53,618 nt of DNA from Desulfocapsaceae bacterium (lineage in GTDB: Bacteria; Desulfobacterota; Desulfobulbia; Desulfobulbales; Desulfocapsaceae). Positions 45,004 to 52,779 of this stretch are shown piece after piece. The notes under the pieces were generated by a model. That model was not told the origin of the DNA. It saw only the letters and a list, made by a program, of their open reading frames with translations, and made no database searches. Every line of letters starts with the position of its first letter. The stretch's first letter is position 1. The stretch lies in assembly GCA_028697885.1 (NCBI GenBank), contig JAQVER010000014.1:1-53618 (forward strand), written 5' to 3'. The position numbers and the translations under genes were made by a program.

Positions 45004-46610
45004 GATGCCGCCACCAATTCCACAACCTCAATATCAGCGTCCCCCATGGCCATGACCTTTTGGTGCCAGATCTTCATGTCCTCTTCTTTAATCTCGGTAA
45101 AAATTGTATCGCTAGCCGGTTTGCCAACCAGGGCCACAATGAGTGGCACATCTGCACCCACGCTGGCTCGTAACCCTTTCAAGAAATACAAAAATTCCGC
45201 AATAGGCGGTTGCCAGGCCTCCTGCAGGATGACAATGTTTTCTGTTTTCGACGTGCTGTTTCTTTCCTTGATCTGATCAAGGACGACCTGCTCATCCTGG
45301 CAGGCAACTCCTGTTCGCAAGGTTTCCTGCACCGTCACGCCCAGACGCTTTTGCAGCAGGGCTTGCAGTGTATGCAGAGGGCATTGTTCATGCAACTCGT
45401 CGGGAATCAGGGCGATAGCGGTGTGCAGGCCGCCCTGAGCATCGGGACCGACAACCCGGGCTTCAGCTGATTCTGCTGATTGCGGCAGCCCCTGGGCAAG
45501 AGGCTGCGCAGAACGATCCGGCCTTGGAGCCTGGGAGGAAACCTGCGGAGTGGTCATCCGCCGCAGGAGTTGCCCGCAGGCAGCCCCTTTGAACTGCAAG
45601 CGGGCCATGCAGCGCCGTTGGCTGCTCAGGCCGACAAACAACAGTACCATCCGGGGCAGCAGACCGTAAAACAGCACTGCCAGACAGAGAAAGGGCCACC
45701 AGGAAACCAGGGCCTCGGTTGTCAGGTGATAGATCCCTTCTTTGAGAATCATCTGGCTGCCTGCAATGTGTGCAAGACTGGGGTGGGCGATATCTCCCGG
45801 GATGAACCAGGACCAGGGCAGGGCAAGGGCTTTCACCAGCGTGAAGACAAACTGTTGACTGACCTGCAGGGTGGACTGCCAGCCAAAAGCAATATCCGCT
45901 GAAATGACTTTGAGCAAGGTTGCCCCGAGGACACCTGAGTTAAAGCCGATGGCAAGCACCTGAAGCAAGGTAAAGATCGGCAAGAGAAAACATGAACCAT
46001 GGGTCTGTAACTTTTTCCGCACAAGTCCTTGGACTGCCGACATCTGCAGACGCTGCTGGCCGGTCAGCTTATTCCCGATATACCCGTTGAGCCGCAACAT
46101 GCCGCGAACCATCAGTCCACTGAGCAGGCTATAAAGCACGGATGAACGCAGGTCCAGCCGCCAGAGCAGGCGATAGAGGAATGCCGCAGCCAGCAAAGCA
46201 ATTAACAGGATCTGTACCCCAACGAAAATTGCCAGGTACATGGATACATTTACAGGTTCCGTACCGGAATAACCAAGAAAGGAAAAAGCCAGGCCCGAGC
46301 CGCTGGTCAGGCCCAGCAGCAGTATCAGCAAGCAGGAAATCTTGTACAGTTCATTCCAGACCCGGCCAGGTAGAACGATCCCGTCTGTTTGCTCTGCCTC
46401 TTGCTGTTGCCGGACTTTGAGCCACTTATGGAGCAGAAAAGGCAGAGTGAGCTCTCCCTGTCTTTCAGCCTCCGGCGCAATCTCTTGCAAATAAATCTCC
46501 CGGTCCCGGCGTTTGAGCGCATCCTGGCCATTTTCTTCCATGAGGAGATCATCCCGGAGAAGAAGATATTCAAAATCAATAAGATCGCTAATACGCCACA
46601 AGGGTTTCAT
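45000..46610 (-). CDS. DUF2868 membrane protein, partner of the GTPase
   Basis: The 536-residue protein shows the DUF2868 arrangement: a charged N-terminal part (WRISDLIDFEYLLLRDD), two hydrophobic hairpins between about 85 and 160, a third pair near 205-245 and 300-330, and a soluble C-terminal GTPase/hydrolase-like half with QEAWQPPIAEFLYFLKGLR and PLIVALVGKPASD. It shares an ATGA overlap with the downstream GTPase gene, so the two are translated together. Its own start lacks a strong ribosome binding site; it follows the symporter gene by about 180 bp. Confidence 0.85.
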   Translation of the reverse strand: MKPLWRISDLIDFEYLLLRDDLLMEENGQDALKRRDREIYLQEIAPEAERQGELTLPFLLHKWLKVRQQQEAEQTDGIVLPGRVWNELYKISCLLILLLGLTSGSGLAFSFLGYSGTEPVNVSMYLAIFVGVQILLIALLAAAFLYRLLWRLDLRSSVLYSLLSGLMVRGMLRLNGYIGNKLTGQQRLQMSAVQGLVRKKLQTHGSCFLLPIFTLLQVLAIGFNSGVLGATLLKVISADIAFGWQSTLQVSQQFVFTLVKALALPWSWFIPGDIAHPSLAHIAGSQMILKEGIYHLTTEALVSWWPFLCLAVLFYGLLPRMVLLFVGLSSQRRCMARLQFKGAACGQLLRRMTTPQVSSQAPRPDRSAQPLAQGLPQSAESAEARVVGPDAQGGLHTAIALIPDELHEQCPLHTLQALLQKRLGVTVQETLRTGVACQDEQVVLDQIKERNSTSKTENIVILQEAWQPPIAEFLYFLKGLRASVGADVPLIVALVGKPASDTIFTEIKEEDMKIWHQKVMAMGDADIEVVELVAAS

Positions 46611-46791
46611 GAATGCATTCCCAGGAAAAGAAAAGAATCGGAGGGCGAACAGATATCATCATAGTAATCGGTGCGTCTTCGGTCAACTGACAGATTAGCA
46701 TATGAAGGGAGATAGCAGACAAATTTACCGGGCTATTTCTGCTGTGGCTATTGAATCTGTTTTTTTTACCGATCTGGGCGTGCCCCTTCGC

Positions 46792-48234
46792 TCAGTCATA
46801 TTCAACCGGGACCGTCTCGAGCGTGGCTGCTTCCTCGAATTCGGCCAACTCGTTTGCGCTCTGGCTGAGAACTGTAACCCCCTTGCGATCAAAGGCAAAA
46901 AAAACGCCCAGATTGGCAAAAACACCGACCACCAGACCGTCGATCCCCCACGGTTTGCCGAGCCAGTAGCTCCAGATCAGCACGGCGGCAATACCTGCGG
47001 CTGCACCGGCGAGAAAGCGGCTGCGGCTCACGGAGGCCCCCAGTATTGCGCATGCCAGGGGCACAAGGATGATCGGGGCCCAGAAGTTATAGGCATAGAT
47101 CAGGATTCCGAGCACACTTTCAATGGATATGGCAAAAATAACAGAGAGCACACCTACGACCAGGGTGATCGCCCGCGCCATTCTGAGTTCGGTCAGCGGG
47201 GCCATGGCTTGGCGGCGCAGGGGCCTGACGATATCATTGCTGAAGCAGATGGCGGCCGCGTTCAGAAAGGAGTCGGCAGAAGACATGACAATGGAGATTA
47301 TAGCTGCGATAACGATCCCCTGGAAAAGGGGCGATAAAGACTGTTTGATCACATAGGGCATCGCCAGATTGGGGTTTACGGAAGGATCCAACGCCAGTGC
47401 CACGATTCCAATCAGACCGGTAATAGCAAAGAAGGGAATGGAAAACAGGCCGCTGAGGTAGGTGCCCCGTGCTATCTTCTTCACGTCCCGGTTAATCAGC
47501 AAGCGCTGCAGGTAAGGCGGCACCAGTGTCTCGCCAAAGAGAAAAGTAAGAAACAGGGAGGCCAGTGAAAGCAGGGCCACGGGTTGAGTTGGCAGACTCA
47601 GGTGGCTTGCCGGTATGGCAGCACTTACGGCGGCAATACCACCCGCGTGTTGGATACCGAAATAGAGGGTGAGCGGCATGCCGATTCCCAGGATGACAAA
47701 CTGCACCACATCGGTCCAGATCACCGAATTCATGCCGCCGATGGTGGCGTAGATGATCACGATGCCGCAGCCGAGCATGATGCCCCAGATCCGCTCGATG
47801 CCGAGAAACAGGTTGAATACATAACCCATGGCGCCGACCTGGGCCCCCAGGATGCCGGCACACAAGATAAAGCCGAAGATCCCGGCGAATATTTTGGCGA
47901 CGGTACCGTAATGGATCTCCATGATGTTGCCTACGGAGATCGCATCCGGATACTGTGCCATGCGGGGGGCGATGAACCTGGCCACCAGGAGTTCCTTCAG
48001 GCTGAATCCCCACAGGGCCACGATATTGGTGATCCCGACCAGAAAAACCCGTTCGGCGTTGCCCATGGAAAAGCCGCCGCCGATAAAGGATGCAGACAAG
48101 GTGGCGAATATAATCAGGGTGCCGTAAGATTTGCCGGCAACAGCATATTCGCGCAGATTGGTGATATTGCGGCCAGCCAAGACACCTACGCCCAGTACGA
48201 CCAGAAGATAGACAAAAATAATCACATTTTCCAT
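46792..48234 (-). CDS. sodium:solute symporter family transporter
   Basis: The 480-residue protein has about 13 membrane helices in the LeuT-like SSS arrangement. Family blocks include AVAGKSYGTLIIFATLSASFIGGG, the Ile-rich GGMNSVIWTDVVQF, and IVMSSADSFLNAAA, where the Ser-Ser-Ala-Asp stretch forms part of the Na2 sodium site. GGAG precedes the ATG by 4-5 nt. The substrate (a carboxylate, amino acid or sugar) cannot be predicted. Large plus-strand frames across this gene are antisense shadows. Confidence 0.92.
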   Translation of the reverse strand: MENVIIFVYLLVVLGVGVLAGRNITNLREYAVAGKSYGTLIIFATLSASFIGGGFSMGNAERVFLVGITNIVALWGFSLKELLVARFIAPRMAQYPDAISVGNIMEIHYGTVAKIFAGIFGFILCAGILGAQVGAMGYVFNLFLGIERIWGIMLGCGIVIIYATIGGMNSVIWTDVVQFVILGIGMPLTLYFGIQHAGGIAAVSAAIPASHLSLPTQPVALLSLASLFLTFLFGETLVPPYLQRLLINRDVKKIARGTYLSGLFSIPFFAITGLIGIVALALDPSVNPNLAMPYVIKQSLSPLFQGIVIAAIISIVMSSADSFLNAAAICFSNDIVRPLRRQAMAPLTELRMARAITLVVGVLSVIFAISIESVLGILIYAYNFWAPIILVPLACAILGASVSRSRFLAGAAAGIAAVLIWSYWLGKPWGIDGLVVGVFANLGVFFAFDRKGVTVLSQSANELAEFEEAATLETVPVEYD

Positions 48235-48285
48235 TCTGCTCCTCTTCTTATTGTAATTGATTTCAGCAAGTTACTATGTGTGAAC

Positions 48286-48323
48286 ATCTTTCCAAAGATT
48301 ATGGACTAATTGATAGGAGATAT
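48286..48323. repeat. imperfect direct repeat, copy 1
   Basis: This 38-bp stretch resembles 48982-49019 in about 27 of 38 positions. The best block is TGGACTAATTGATAGGAGATAT against TGGACCAGTGAATAGGAGATAT. Read on the minus strand, both copies encode I-S-Y-x-L-V-x-x-(I/L)-W-K, so it is duplicated coding DNA rather than a simple non-coding repeat. Confidence 0.5.
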
Positions 48324-48494
48324 CTGGACTACTTTAAATCAGAGATTCACAGTAGACATCTTTCACTGCATTGGCAGATGAGTGATTAGGGCTGCCAGGT
48401 AGAAGCTCAACCACTTTTCGTTAAATGACTCTTGAAATTCGTGCTCAGTGCAAATCTGACCATGTCACCGGCAATATCAAGTGAAAGAAGTTTG

Positions 48495-48533
48495 ATTAAA
48501 CTGAAGATATATCGTAGTAACCTTCAGTTTAAT
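48495..48533. repeat. 12-bp perfect hairpin
   Basis: ATTAAACTGAAG (48495-48506) and CTTCAGTTTAAT (48522-48533) are perfect complements with a 15-nt loop. The hairpin lies about 130 bp downstream of the minus-strand 54-codon gene and could end its transcript, but no T-tract is clear. Confidence 0.4.
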
Positions 48534-48572
48534 GGTTCAGGTGAAATATACATATGTTGACTTGTGGGCCAT

Positions 48573-48600
48573 GAAATGTGGTATTGCAAGACCTGGCCCC
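48573..48600 (-). repeat. REP-like 28-bp repeat, copy 1
   Basis: On the minus strand the element reads GGGGCCAGG, CTTG, nine variable bases, then ACATTTC. A second copy is at 49033-49060 in the same orientation (19 of 28 identical, both ends conserved). The GGGGCCAGG...ACATTTC type resembles dispersed repeats often seen with REP-associated tyrosine transposases in environmental genomes. That link is from memory, and no such transposase is in the window. Confidence 0.5.
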
Positions 48601-48663
48601 ACTTCTCACGAATTAAGAATTAAGCAAGGTGTCCCTGGAACTCGATACGTCTCCTTTTTCAGA

Positions 48664-48828
48664 TCACTCCTTCCGTTTACCACTAAGCTTCATTACCACA
48701 TAAATGGTGATCACAAGAGGATATATATACAAGCCTTCTATAAAACGGCCCTGGTAAAAAAGGTACATACTGAACAGCAGACTTAGGATTAACAATAACA
48801 GCAAAATTTTGGCCAATAGGCGGTTCAT
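48664..48828 (-). CDS. small integral membrane protein (54 aa)
   Basis: This short gene is well supported by its start: AAGGAG lies 6 nt before the ATG at 48828. The protein has two membrane segments: residues 4-25 (LLAKILLLLLILSLLFSMYL) and about 32-47 (GLYIYPLVITIYVVMK), joined by YQGRF. A basic tail, KLSGKRKE, ends it. The ATG overlaps the stop of an upstream minus-strand frame (ATGA at 48828-48825), a sign of coupled translation. No family is recognised. It lies 430 bp upstream of the symporter gene, so a role as a small accessory subunit of that transporter is only a possibility. Confidence 0.65.
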   Translation of the reverse strand: MNRLLAKILLLLLILSLLFSMYLFYQGRFIEGLYIYPLVITIYVVMKLSGKRKE

Positions 48829-49046
48829 GGGAACTCCTTCGGTGTTCCAAGATAAGTTTGTAAATGGGCTAAAGGCTGTGGGAATGGCCCCCCACCATCC
48901 TTACGAACATTGACTTTTCTCAATTCATATCCCTTGTCGATTCGATTGTATAAGCACAATTCATCTAAAACAAAGTCAATATACTTCCAAATATACTGGA
49001 CCAGTGAATAGGAGATATGTTTTTCTTCTATAGAAATGTCATTAAG
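48825..49046 (-). pseudogene. 5'-truncated reading frame coupled to the small membrane protein gene
   Basis: A minus-strand frame of 73 codons runs from just after an in-frame TGA (49049-49047) to TGA at 48827-48825. It reads as coding: DISIEEKHISYSLVQY, IWKYIDFVLDELCLYNRID, then KDGGGPFPQPLAHLQTYLG and KEFP. It has no ATG, GTG or TTG near its start; its first codons fall inside the 28-bp repeat at 49033-49060. The stop overlaps the next gene's ATG. I take it as the remaining C-terminal part of a gene cut by the repeat. No family could be named. Confidence 0.45.
48982..49019. repeat. imperfect direct repeat, copy 2
   Basis: Partner of 48286-48323; see that entry for the comparison. This copy lies inside the truncated minus-strand frame, 13 bp from the second REP-like element. 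Confidence 0.5.
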
Positions 49047-49060
49047 TCAAGCCTGGCCCC
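49033..49060 (-). repeat. REP-like 28-bp repeat, copy 2
   Basis: On the minus strand it begins GGGGCCAGGCTTGAC and ends ACATTTC, like copy 1 at 48573-48600. It ends 17 bp before the stop of the amidohydrolase gene and coincides with the truncation of the frame at 48825-49046, so it marks a rearrangement point. Confidence 0.5.
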
Positions 49061-49076
49061 GTTGAGTGTCTCCTTT

Positions 49077-50096
49077 CTACCTCTTCGGCAATAATTCGAA
49101 CATATTTTCAGAGGCCAGTCTTTTCGCTGTTTCAGGAGTTAGTGCATCGAAGAGAACATCATATTTTCTGATCGTTTGCACATAATCTGAAAAACCTCCA
49201 ATCTTATCCGTTCCAACCATGAATCTGGTGGGGAATTGCTCAAAAATGGCGATCCACTTAGGGTCAGGTTTCCCATTAGGGGCAATGATCTGTTCGAATA
49301 CCACCCAAGAGATATCATAATATAGATTTGGGTAAGTGTTTAAGAGTCTTATGGTTGTTTCATCTAACCCCTCAAAATCTACTCCTCTTGTATTACCAAC
49401 GTGGCACCACACAATCTTTGTCTTAGGATTATTTTTAATAGCCTCTTCCATTTCGTATAAGAACGTAGGTTTGTTGGCTACGGGGTCTCCTATATCGCTG
49501 TGAATCCATATCGGGAGATTTTTTTCAGCAGCATATTGGTAAATTGGTTCCATGGACGTGCAATTGGCTGTTGGATTTCTTCCATAGGTCATTCGCGTCA
49601 AATCATCGTGTCTGAAAAAGACTTCACCAATACCAACCCATAAATCAGGATACATTTCCACCATTCGTTTTATGTGATCTAAACCATTTTTATCGACGGG
49701 GTTAAAGCCACAAATCATAGGATAGATCCTGTCTTTCTGTTTTTTAGGGAGCTTCTTTATGGCTTCAGCAAGTATCACGTCTGTAAAAGCATAGTAATAT
49801 ACGGGCGCATCGTTATCGTCATAGTATGTAGGCCTTTCTCTGTCAAAATCCGTCCAGAGTTTGGTCACCGATAAACCAAACAAAACAATATTGTCGACAG
49901 CTGCATGGTCCATTTGTTTTAAGAGAACATCGATGCCATCTGTATTTTGAATAAAATCTACGTAATGACAGTGTATGTCATTGATTCTGTAATTATATTT
50001 TTTATTTTCTACTGAATTGGGCGATTCTGTATTTTGAGCAAAAATCTGGCTTGTGCAAACAAGCAACACTGCAATTATTAAGATTGTTTTTTTCAT
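49077..50096 (-). CDS. exported amidohydrolase-family (TIM-barrel) protein, probably acquired
   Basis: From the ATG at 50096 the 339-residue protein begins with a signal peptide, MKKTILIIAVLLVC, cleaved after IFAQ-N, a style typical of Bacteroidota. The metal motif DIHCH (Asp40, His42, His44) is followed by IWIHSD, WCHVGNTRG and FMVGTDKIGGF (late Asp), the order of amidohydrolase_2/TatD-like barrels. The upstream TTAACTTAGCTAAC has no Shine-Dalgarno, as in Bacteroidota. Codons are AT-rich compared with neighbours. A REP-like repeat lies 17 bp past the stop. Substrate unknown; lactonase or decarboxylase activity occurs in the superfamily. Confidence 0.85.
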   Translation of the reverse strand: MKKTILIIAVLLVCTSQIFAQNTESPNSVENKKYNYRINDIHCHYVDFIQNTDGIDVLLKQMDHAAVDNIVLFGLSVTKLWTDFDRERPTYYDDNDAPVYYYAFTDVILAEAIKKLPKKQKDRIYPMICGFNPVDKNGLDHIKRMVEMYPDLWVGIGEVFFRHDDLTRMTYGRNPTANCTSMEPIYQYAAEKNLPIWIHSDIGDPVANKPTFLYEMEEAIKNNPKTKIVWCHVGNTRGVDFEGLDETTIRLLNTYPNLYYDISWVVFEQIIAPNGKPDPKWIAIFEQFPTRFMVGTDKIGGFSDYVQTIRKYDVLFDALTPETAKRLASENMFELLPKR

Positions 50097-50381
50097 GTTA
50101 GCTAAGTTAAGTGAGGTTAAGGAGTTTCTCAAAGGTATAAATTAAAAACTTCATTGCCAACGGTAGTGATGTAATCTATCTGTAGATGTTTCTTTTTTAT
50201 CTAACGGTTCAATCCTGTGTGAGTGGGGTCAATTATAAAAGAGAACTATTGTCCCAGGCTAATACTTATATCTATCTTTTTTTCCTAAATTGATAATCAA
50301 ACCGTGTTCAGGCCAATGTCTCCTTAAAAAATTAAGATAGTTCCAAAACATCTTGATTTGCACAAAGAAAATTTTGATCCC
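50097..50381. other. intergenic region with a possible gene fragment
   Basis: A minus-strand frame of 30 codons (50259-50351) reads MFWNYLNFLRRHWPEHGLIINLG and resembles the end of small GxxExxY-type proteins. It is too short and divergent to call. Nothing else is recognisable in these 285 bp. Confidence 0.25.
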
Positions 50382-51266
50382 TTAAAGGCCGCAAAGCATG
50401 TAGCCGAGAATTGGCTGGCATTTGTTTTTGCAGCCGGGATAGAATTCTTTGTGGAACCTTGTCGAAGCCTTATTCTCCTTGCCAAAGTAGAACTCGCTCA
50501 GTCCGAGAGGTGTCAGTTTGTTTTGGGCGGCGGCGTGGAGGAGTTTTGGGGCGCAGCAGTCGCCGGATCCGGTGGGAATTCCCCGTTCTTCATAAAAGAC
50601 ATTCAGGATGGAACGTTGATTCCCTTTGAAATTTTGCAGTTGATACAGATCCTGAAAGTCAGCCAGCATGGATTGGGAATATGTCCTCCGGTTTTTCTTG
50701 GCAAGGTCGAGCGTTTTCAAGGCCTCCCGCATCTGCCGGCGGCAATCTTTCTGGGCCGCCCGACCAGCAGAACGCATGGCTTCTTCGAATTTTAGTTTAC
50801 ACTGCTCTGCTTTTTGTGTGCAGGACTCAATGTCGGCAGTCATGTGCTGGACCGCCGCCTCGATCTTTGCCATCATCCGGGCGTATCCAGCCAGGTCAAA
50901 AGTCGGCGGCACCCAGCCCTCTGCTTGCCAGCGTGTGTTGAACTGTCCCGAAAATGCGCGCAGCACGATGGTCTTGCCATCGGCATCGATACATTCCAAC
51001 ACCCCAAACATCTGGCCGCCTCTTTTTCCCCAGAGGCAGTCGGTGGAGAATATTGGCTCCGGATCCGGTCGGCGAAAGTCGATCCGTTTGTGCTGCTCGA
51101 GTTCTGCCATCAGCTCCAGGGCATATTTGCGGCTGTTTCCCTCGGTCAGATAATGAACCTCATCACAATCTGGACAATACCCGTAGCAGGTCGCGTCTTT
51201 GGGAAGCGCAGCAAGCAACTGGTCTATGTCGGTACTGTTTCTCATGGCAACAAGATGATCCGGCAA
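50382..51266 (-). CDS. stand-alone accessory domain of large RluA-type pseudouridine synthases
   Basis: This 294-residue protein matches, by recalled motifs, the region that precedes the catalytic domain in long (about 550-residue) RluA-family synthases of Vibrio and Shewanella type. It shows FSGQFNTRWQAEGWVPPTFDL, then GSGDCCAPKLLHAAAQNKL, EFYFGKENKASTRFHKEFY and YPGCKNKCQPILGYML. Near the N-terminus Cys27, Cys31 and Cys34 (CYGYCPDCD) suggest a zinc site, and a coiled coil runs about 130-195. Here the domain is a separate gene 5 bp downstream of the synthase gene. Its start may be TTG at 51266 or ATG at 51245. It probably binds RNA with the synthase. Confidence 0.75.
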   Translation of the reverse strand: MPDHLVAMRNSTDIDQLLAALPKDATCYGYCPDCDEVHYLTEGNSRKYALELMAELEQHKRIDFRRPDPEPIFSTDCLWGKRGGQMFGVLECIDADGKTIVLRAFSGQFNTRWQAEGWVPPTFDLAGYARMMAKIEAAVQHMTADIESCTQKAEQCKLKFEEAMRSAGRAAQKDCRRQMREALKTLDLAKKNRRTYSQSMLADFQDLYQLQNFKGNQRSILNVFYEERGIPTGSGDCCAPKLLHAAAQNKLTPLGLSEFYFGKENKASTRFHKEFYPGCKNKCQPILGYMLCGL

Positions 51267-51271
51267 AATAC

Positions 51272-51940
51272 CTAGAACAGAGGTTCCGAGTTAAATTCGA
51301 GACTCTCACCAGTCCTGGGGTGAGCAAAGGAAAGATAGCAGGCATGGAGCTTCAGCAAGCCCGGGCCGGTTCCCGTTCCGTAGAGCGGATCGCCGACAAT
51401 AGGAATGCCGAGACCGTGTTCGGAAGCGGCGTGAACCCTGAGTTGATGGGTCCTGCCGGTTACAGGTCTAAACTCGATTCGAGTTTTGCCGTTCTTTACC
51501 AGGAGTTTCTTCCAGTGGGTAATCCCCACCTTTCCGTGAACCGGGTCGTAAATCTGATAAGGTCGATTGTCAATGTCGAGGCGGAAAGGAAGCTCGATGA
51601 CACCCTCATCGCCCTCTAATTCGCCGTCAAGAATGGCGATATAGCGTTTATTCACCTCGCCCTCTTGAAACTGCATAGAGATGTGACGATGTGCCTCTTT
51701 GGTTCGAGCGAGCACCAACAGCCCCGAGGTGTCCATATCAAGGCGGTGCACTGCGGGCTGTTCGATGCAGCCAGGATACCGTGCTTTCACCCGCTCGCTG
51801 ACACAATCCAGGTTTTCCGGACCACGTCCGGGAACAGAGAGCAGCCCGCTTGACTTTACGACCACGACAAATTCGGGTTCTTCGTGAATTATGTACATTT
51901 CTTCCATAGAATATTTAGCTTGGGACACCCCAAATTTCAA
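51272..51940 (-). CDS. RluA-family RNA pseudouridine synthase (catalytic domain only)
   Basis: The 222-residue protein is a compact catalytic domain: FVVVVKSSGLLSVPGR, AVHRLDMDTSGLLVLARTKEA with catalytic Asp68, KRYIAILDG, RPVTGRTHQLRVH and GDPLYGTG. It isomerises uridine to pseudouridine in rRNA or tRNA. The long form also has the accessory domain that here is encoded by the next gene. The start is a TTG at 51940 whose TTGA overlaps the trmO-like stop; ATG at 51907 is an alternative. It is third in a four-gene RNA-modification operon. Confidence 0.88.
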   Translation of the reverse strand: MKFGVSQAKYSMEEMYIIHEEPEFVVVVKSSGLLSVPGRGPENLDCVSERVKARYPGCIEQPAVHRLDMDTSGLLVLARTKEAHRHISMQFQEGEVNKRYIAILDGELEGDEGVIELPFRLDIDNRPYQIYDPVHGKVGITHWKKLLVKNGKTRIEFRPVTGRTHQLRVHAASEHGLGIPIVGDPLYGTGTGPGLLKLHACYLSFAHPRTGESLEFNSEPLF

Positions 51941-52332
51941 CTGATCTTCTTTTTTATATCAATTATGGGTGTACCATCCAGAATATCCAGCCCCGACACC
52001 TCTAACTGATTCCCCTTGATTGCCAGTACTTTCAGTTCTGAAATTGCGATGGGGTTTGGTCTTACTGGACTGCGGGTGGCAAAGACACCACGAAGTCCCT
52101 TTGACCTGTCACCCCGGGGATAAACCTTAAGAATGTCCCGGCTTGATTTGTGAAGCCAGAAAAGCACAACGATGGTCTGACCGGCAGCAATGCCTTCAAG
52201 ACCTTCCTGGAATTCAGGATAGATCTCCAGTGTTCCAACTCGTTCCGATTCATCGAAATTTTTGGGAGCATCCTCACGGCTGGTGATATCGCCATGCAGT
52301 ATGCCGATGCGTTGTAATATGAGCTGTTCCAT
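51937..52332 (-). CDS. TrmO-like tRNA (t6A37) N6-methyltransferase (TsaA family)
   Basis: The 131-residue protein carries the TrmO/TsaA signature GVFATRSPVRPNPIAIS and the C-terminal LDILDGTPIIDIK. The family methylates N6 of threonylcarbamoyladenosine at position 37 of certain tRNAs, reading ACY codons, through a SAM-binding beta-barrel. At 131 residues it is a short form, lacking the C-terminal extension of E. coli TrmO (235 residues). It overlaps the RluA-type gene by 4 nt and follows DUF5661 by 9 bp, which supports an RNA-modification operon. Confidence 0.88.
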   Translation of the reverse strand: MEQLILQRIGILHGDITSREDAPKNFDESERVGTLEIYPEFQEGLEGIAAGQTIVVLFWLHKSSRDILKVYPRGDRSKGLRGVFATRSPVRPNPIAISELKVLAIKGNQLEVSGLDILDGTPIIDIKKKIS

Positions 52333-52341
52333 TTAACTACA

Positions 52342-52779
52342 CTATTGCAATTGATTGGCGATGGATTTGTTCAGTATATTTTGAGCTTCGATAAGTTTTT
52401 TATACTTTGATTCGATTTTTTCGATATTTCGAGACAGAATTGCTTTCAGTAAATCACCTTCAATCTCAGCAACATCGATTCTTTCATAATAGTCCATAGT
52501 CTCTTTGAGATGTGCAATAACGATCATGCCTGTCAATATTGGGTGGTTGTTCGTTACATTTGCATCCTCAAATCTTGTTCCATGTTCAAGCTCAACTTCC
52601 AAACCTTTTTGAAAGATCTCAACAGGAATATTCATCCCTTTGGTATTCACAATATTGAGAATCGTGGATGCTTCCTCTCCTGAGATAGATGGATCGGTGA
52701 TTTTGGACCAGTCACGCAACCCAATTTCGTTGCAGACTCTTTTTACTTCAGCAGCAGTTATATACTCTGGCAGTTGCAT
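52342..52779 (-). CDS. DUF5661-like small helical protein
   Basis: A helical 145-residue protein with the conserved middle block FQKGLEVELEHGTRF, then NVTNNHPILTGMIVIAHLKETMDYYERI. This Glu/His-rich pattern (E-x-E-H-G, later AHLKE-x-x-DYY) matches DUF5661 members, which have been noted in many bacteria without a known function. The paired His/Glu residues could bind a metal. AAAGGAG lies 6-10 nt before the ATG, a strong site. It is the first gene of the operon with trmO-like and RluA-type genes, so an RNA-related role is suggested by context only. Confidence 0.75.
   Translation of the reverse strand: MQLPEYITAAEVKRVCNEIGLRDWSKITDPSISGEEASTILNIVNTKGMNIPVEIFQKGLEVELEHGTRFEDANVTNNHPILTGMIVIAHLKETMDYYERIDVAEIEGDLLKAILSRNIEKIESKYKKLIEAQNILNKSIANQLQ

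Larger units (their letters stand above)
48235..48663. other. intergenic patch with coding debris and repeats
   Basis: The 429-bp stretch upstream of the symporter gene holds no intact gene. On the minus strand, about 17 codons ending at a TAG (48274-48276) read DISYQLVHNLWK. These resemble the ISYSLVQYIWK of the truncated frame at 48825-49046, so they may be a second decayed copy. A further open stretch (38 codons, RYIFSLIKLLSLDIAGDMVRF-like) lies at about 48400-48516, also without a start. A hairpin and a 28-bp repeat are listed separately. Confidence 0.4.

Noticed and set aside
46702..48309. Long plus-strand frames (211 and 241 codons) across the symporter
   Set aside because: They are antisense to a full-length SSS transporter and have low-complexity His/Asp/Gly-rich translations typical of shadows.
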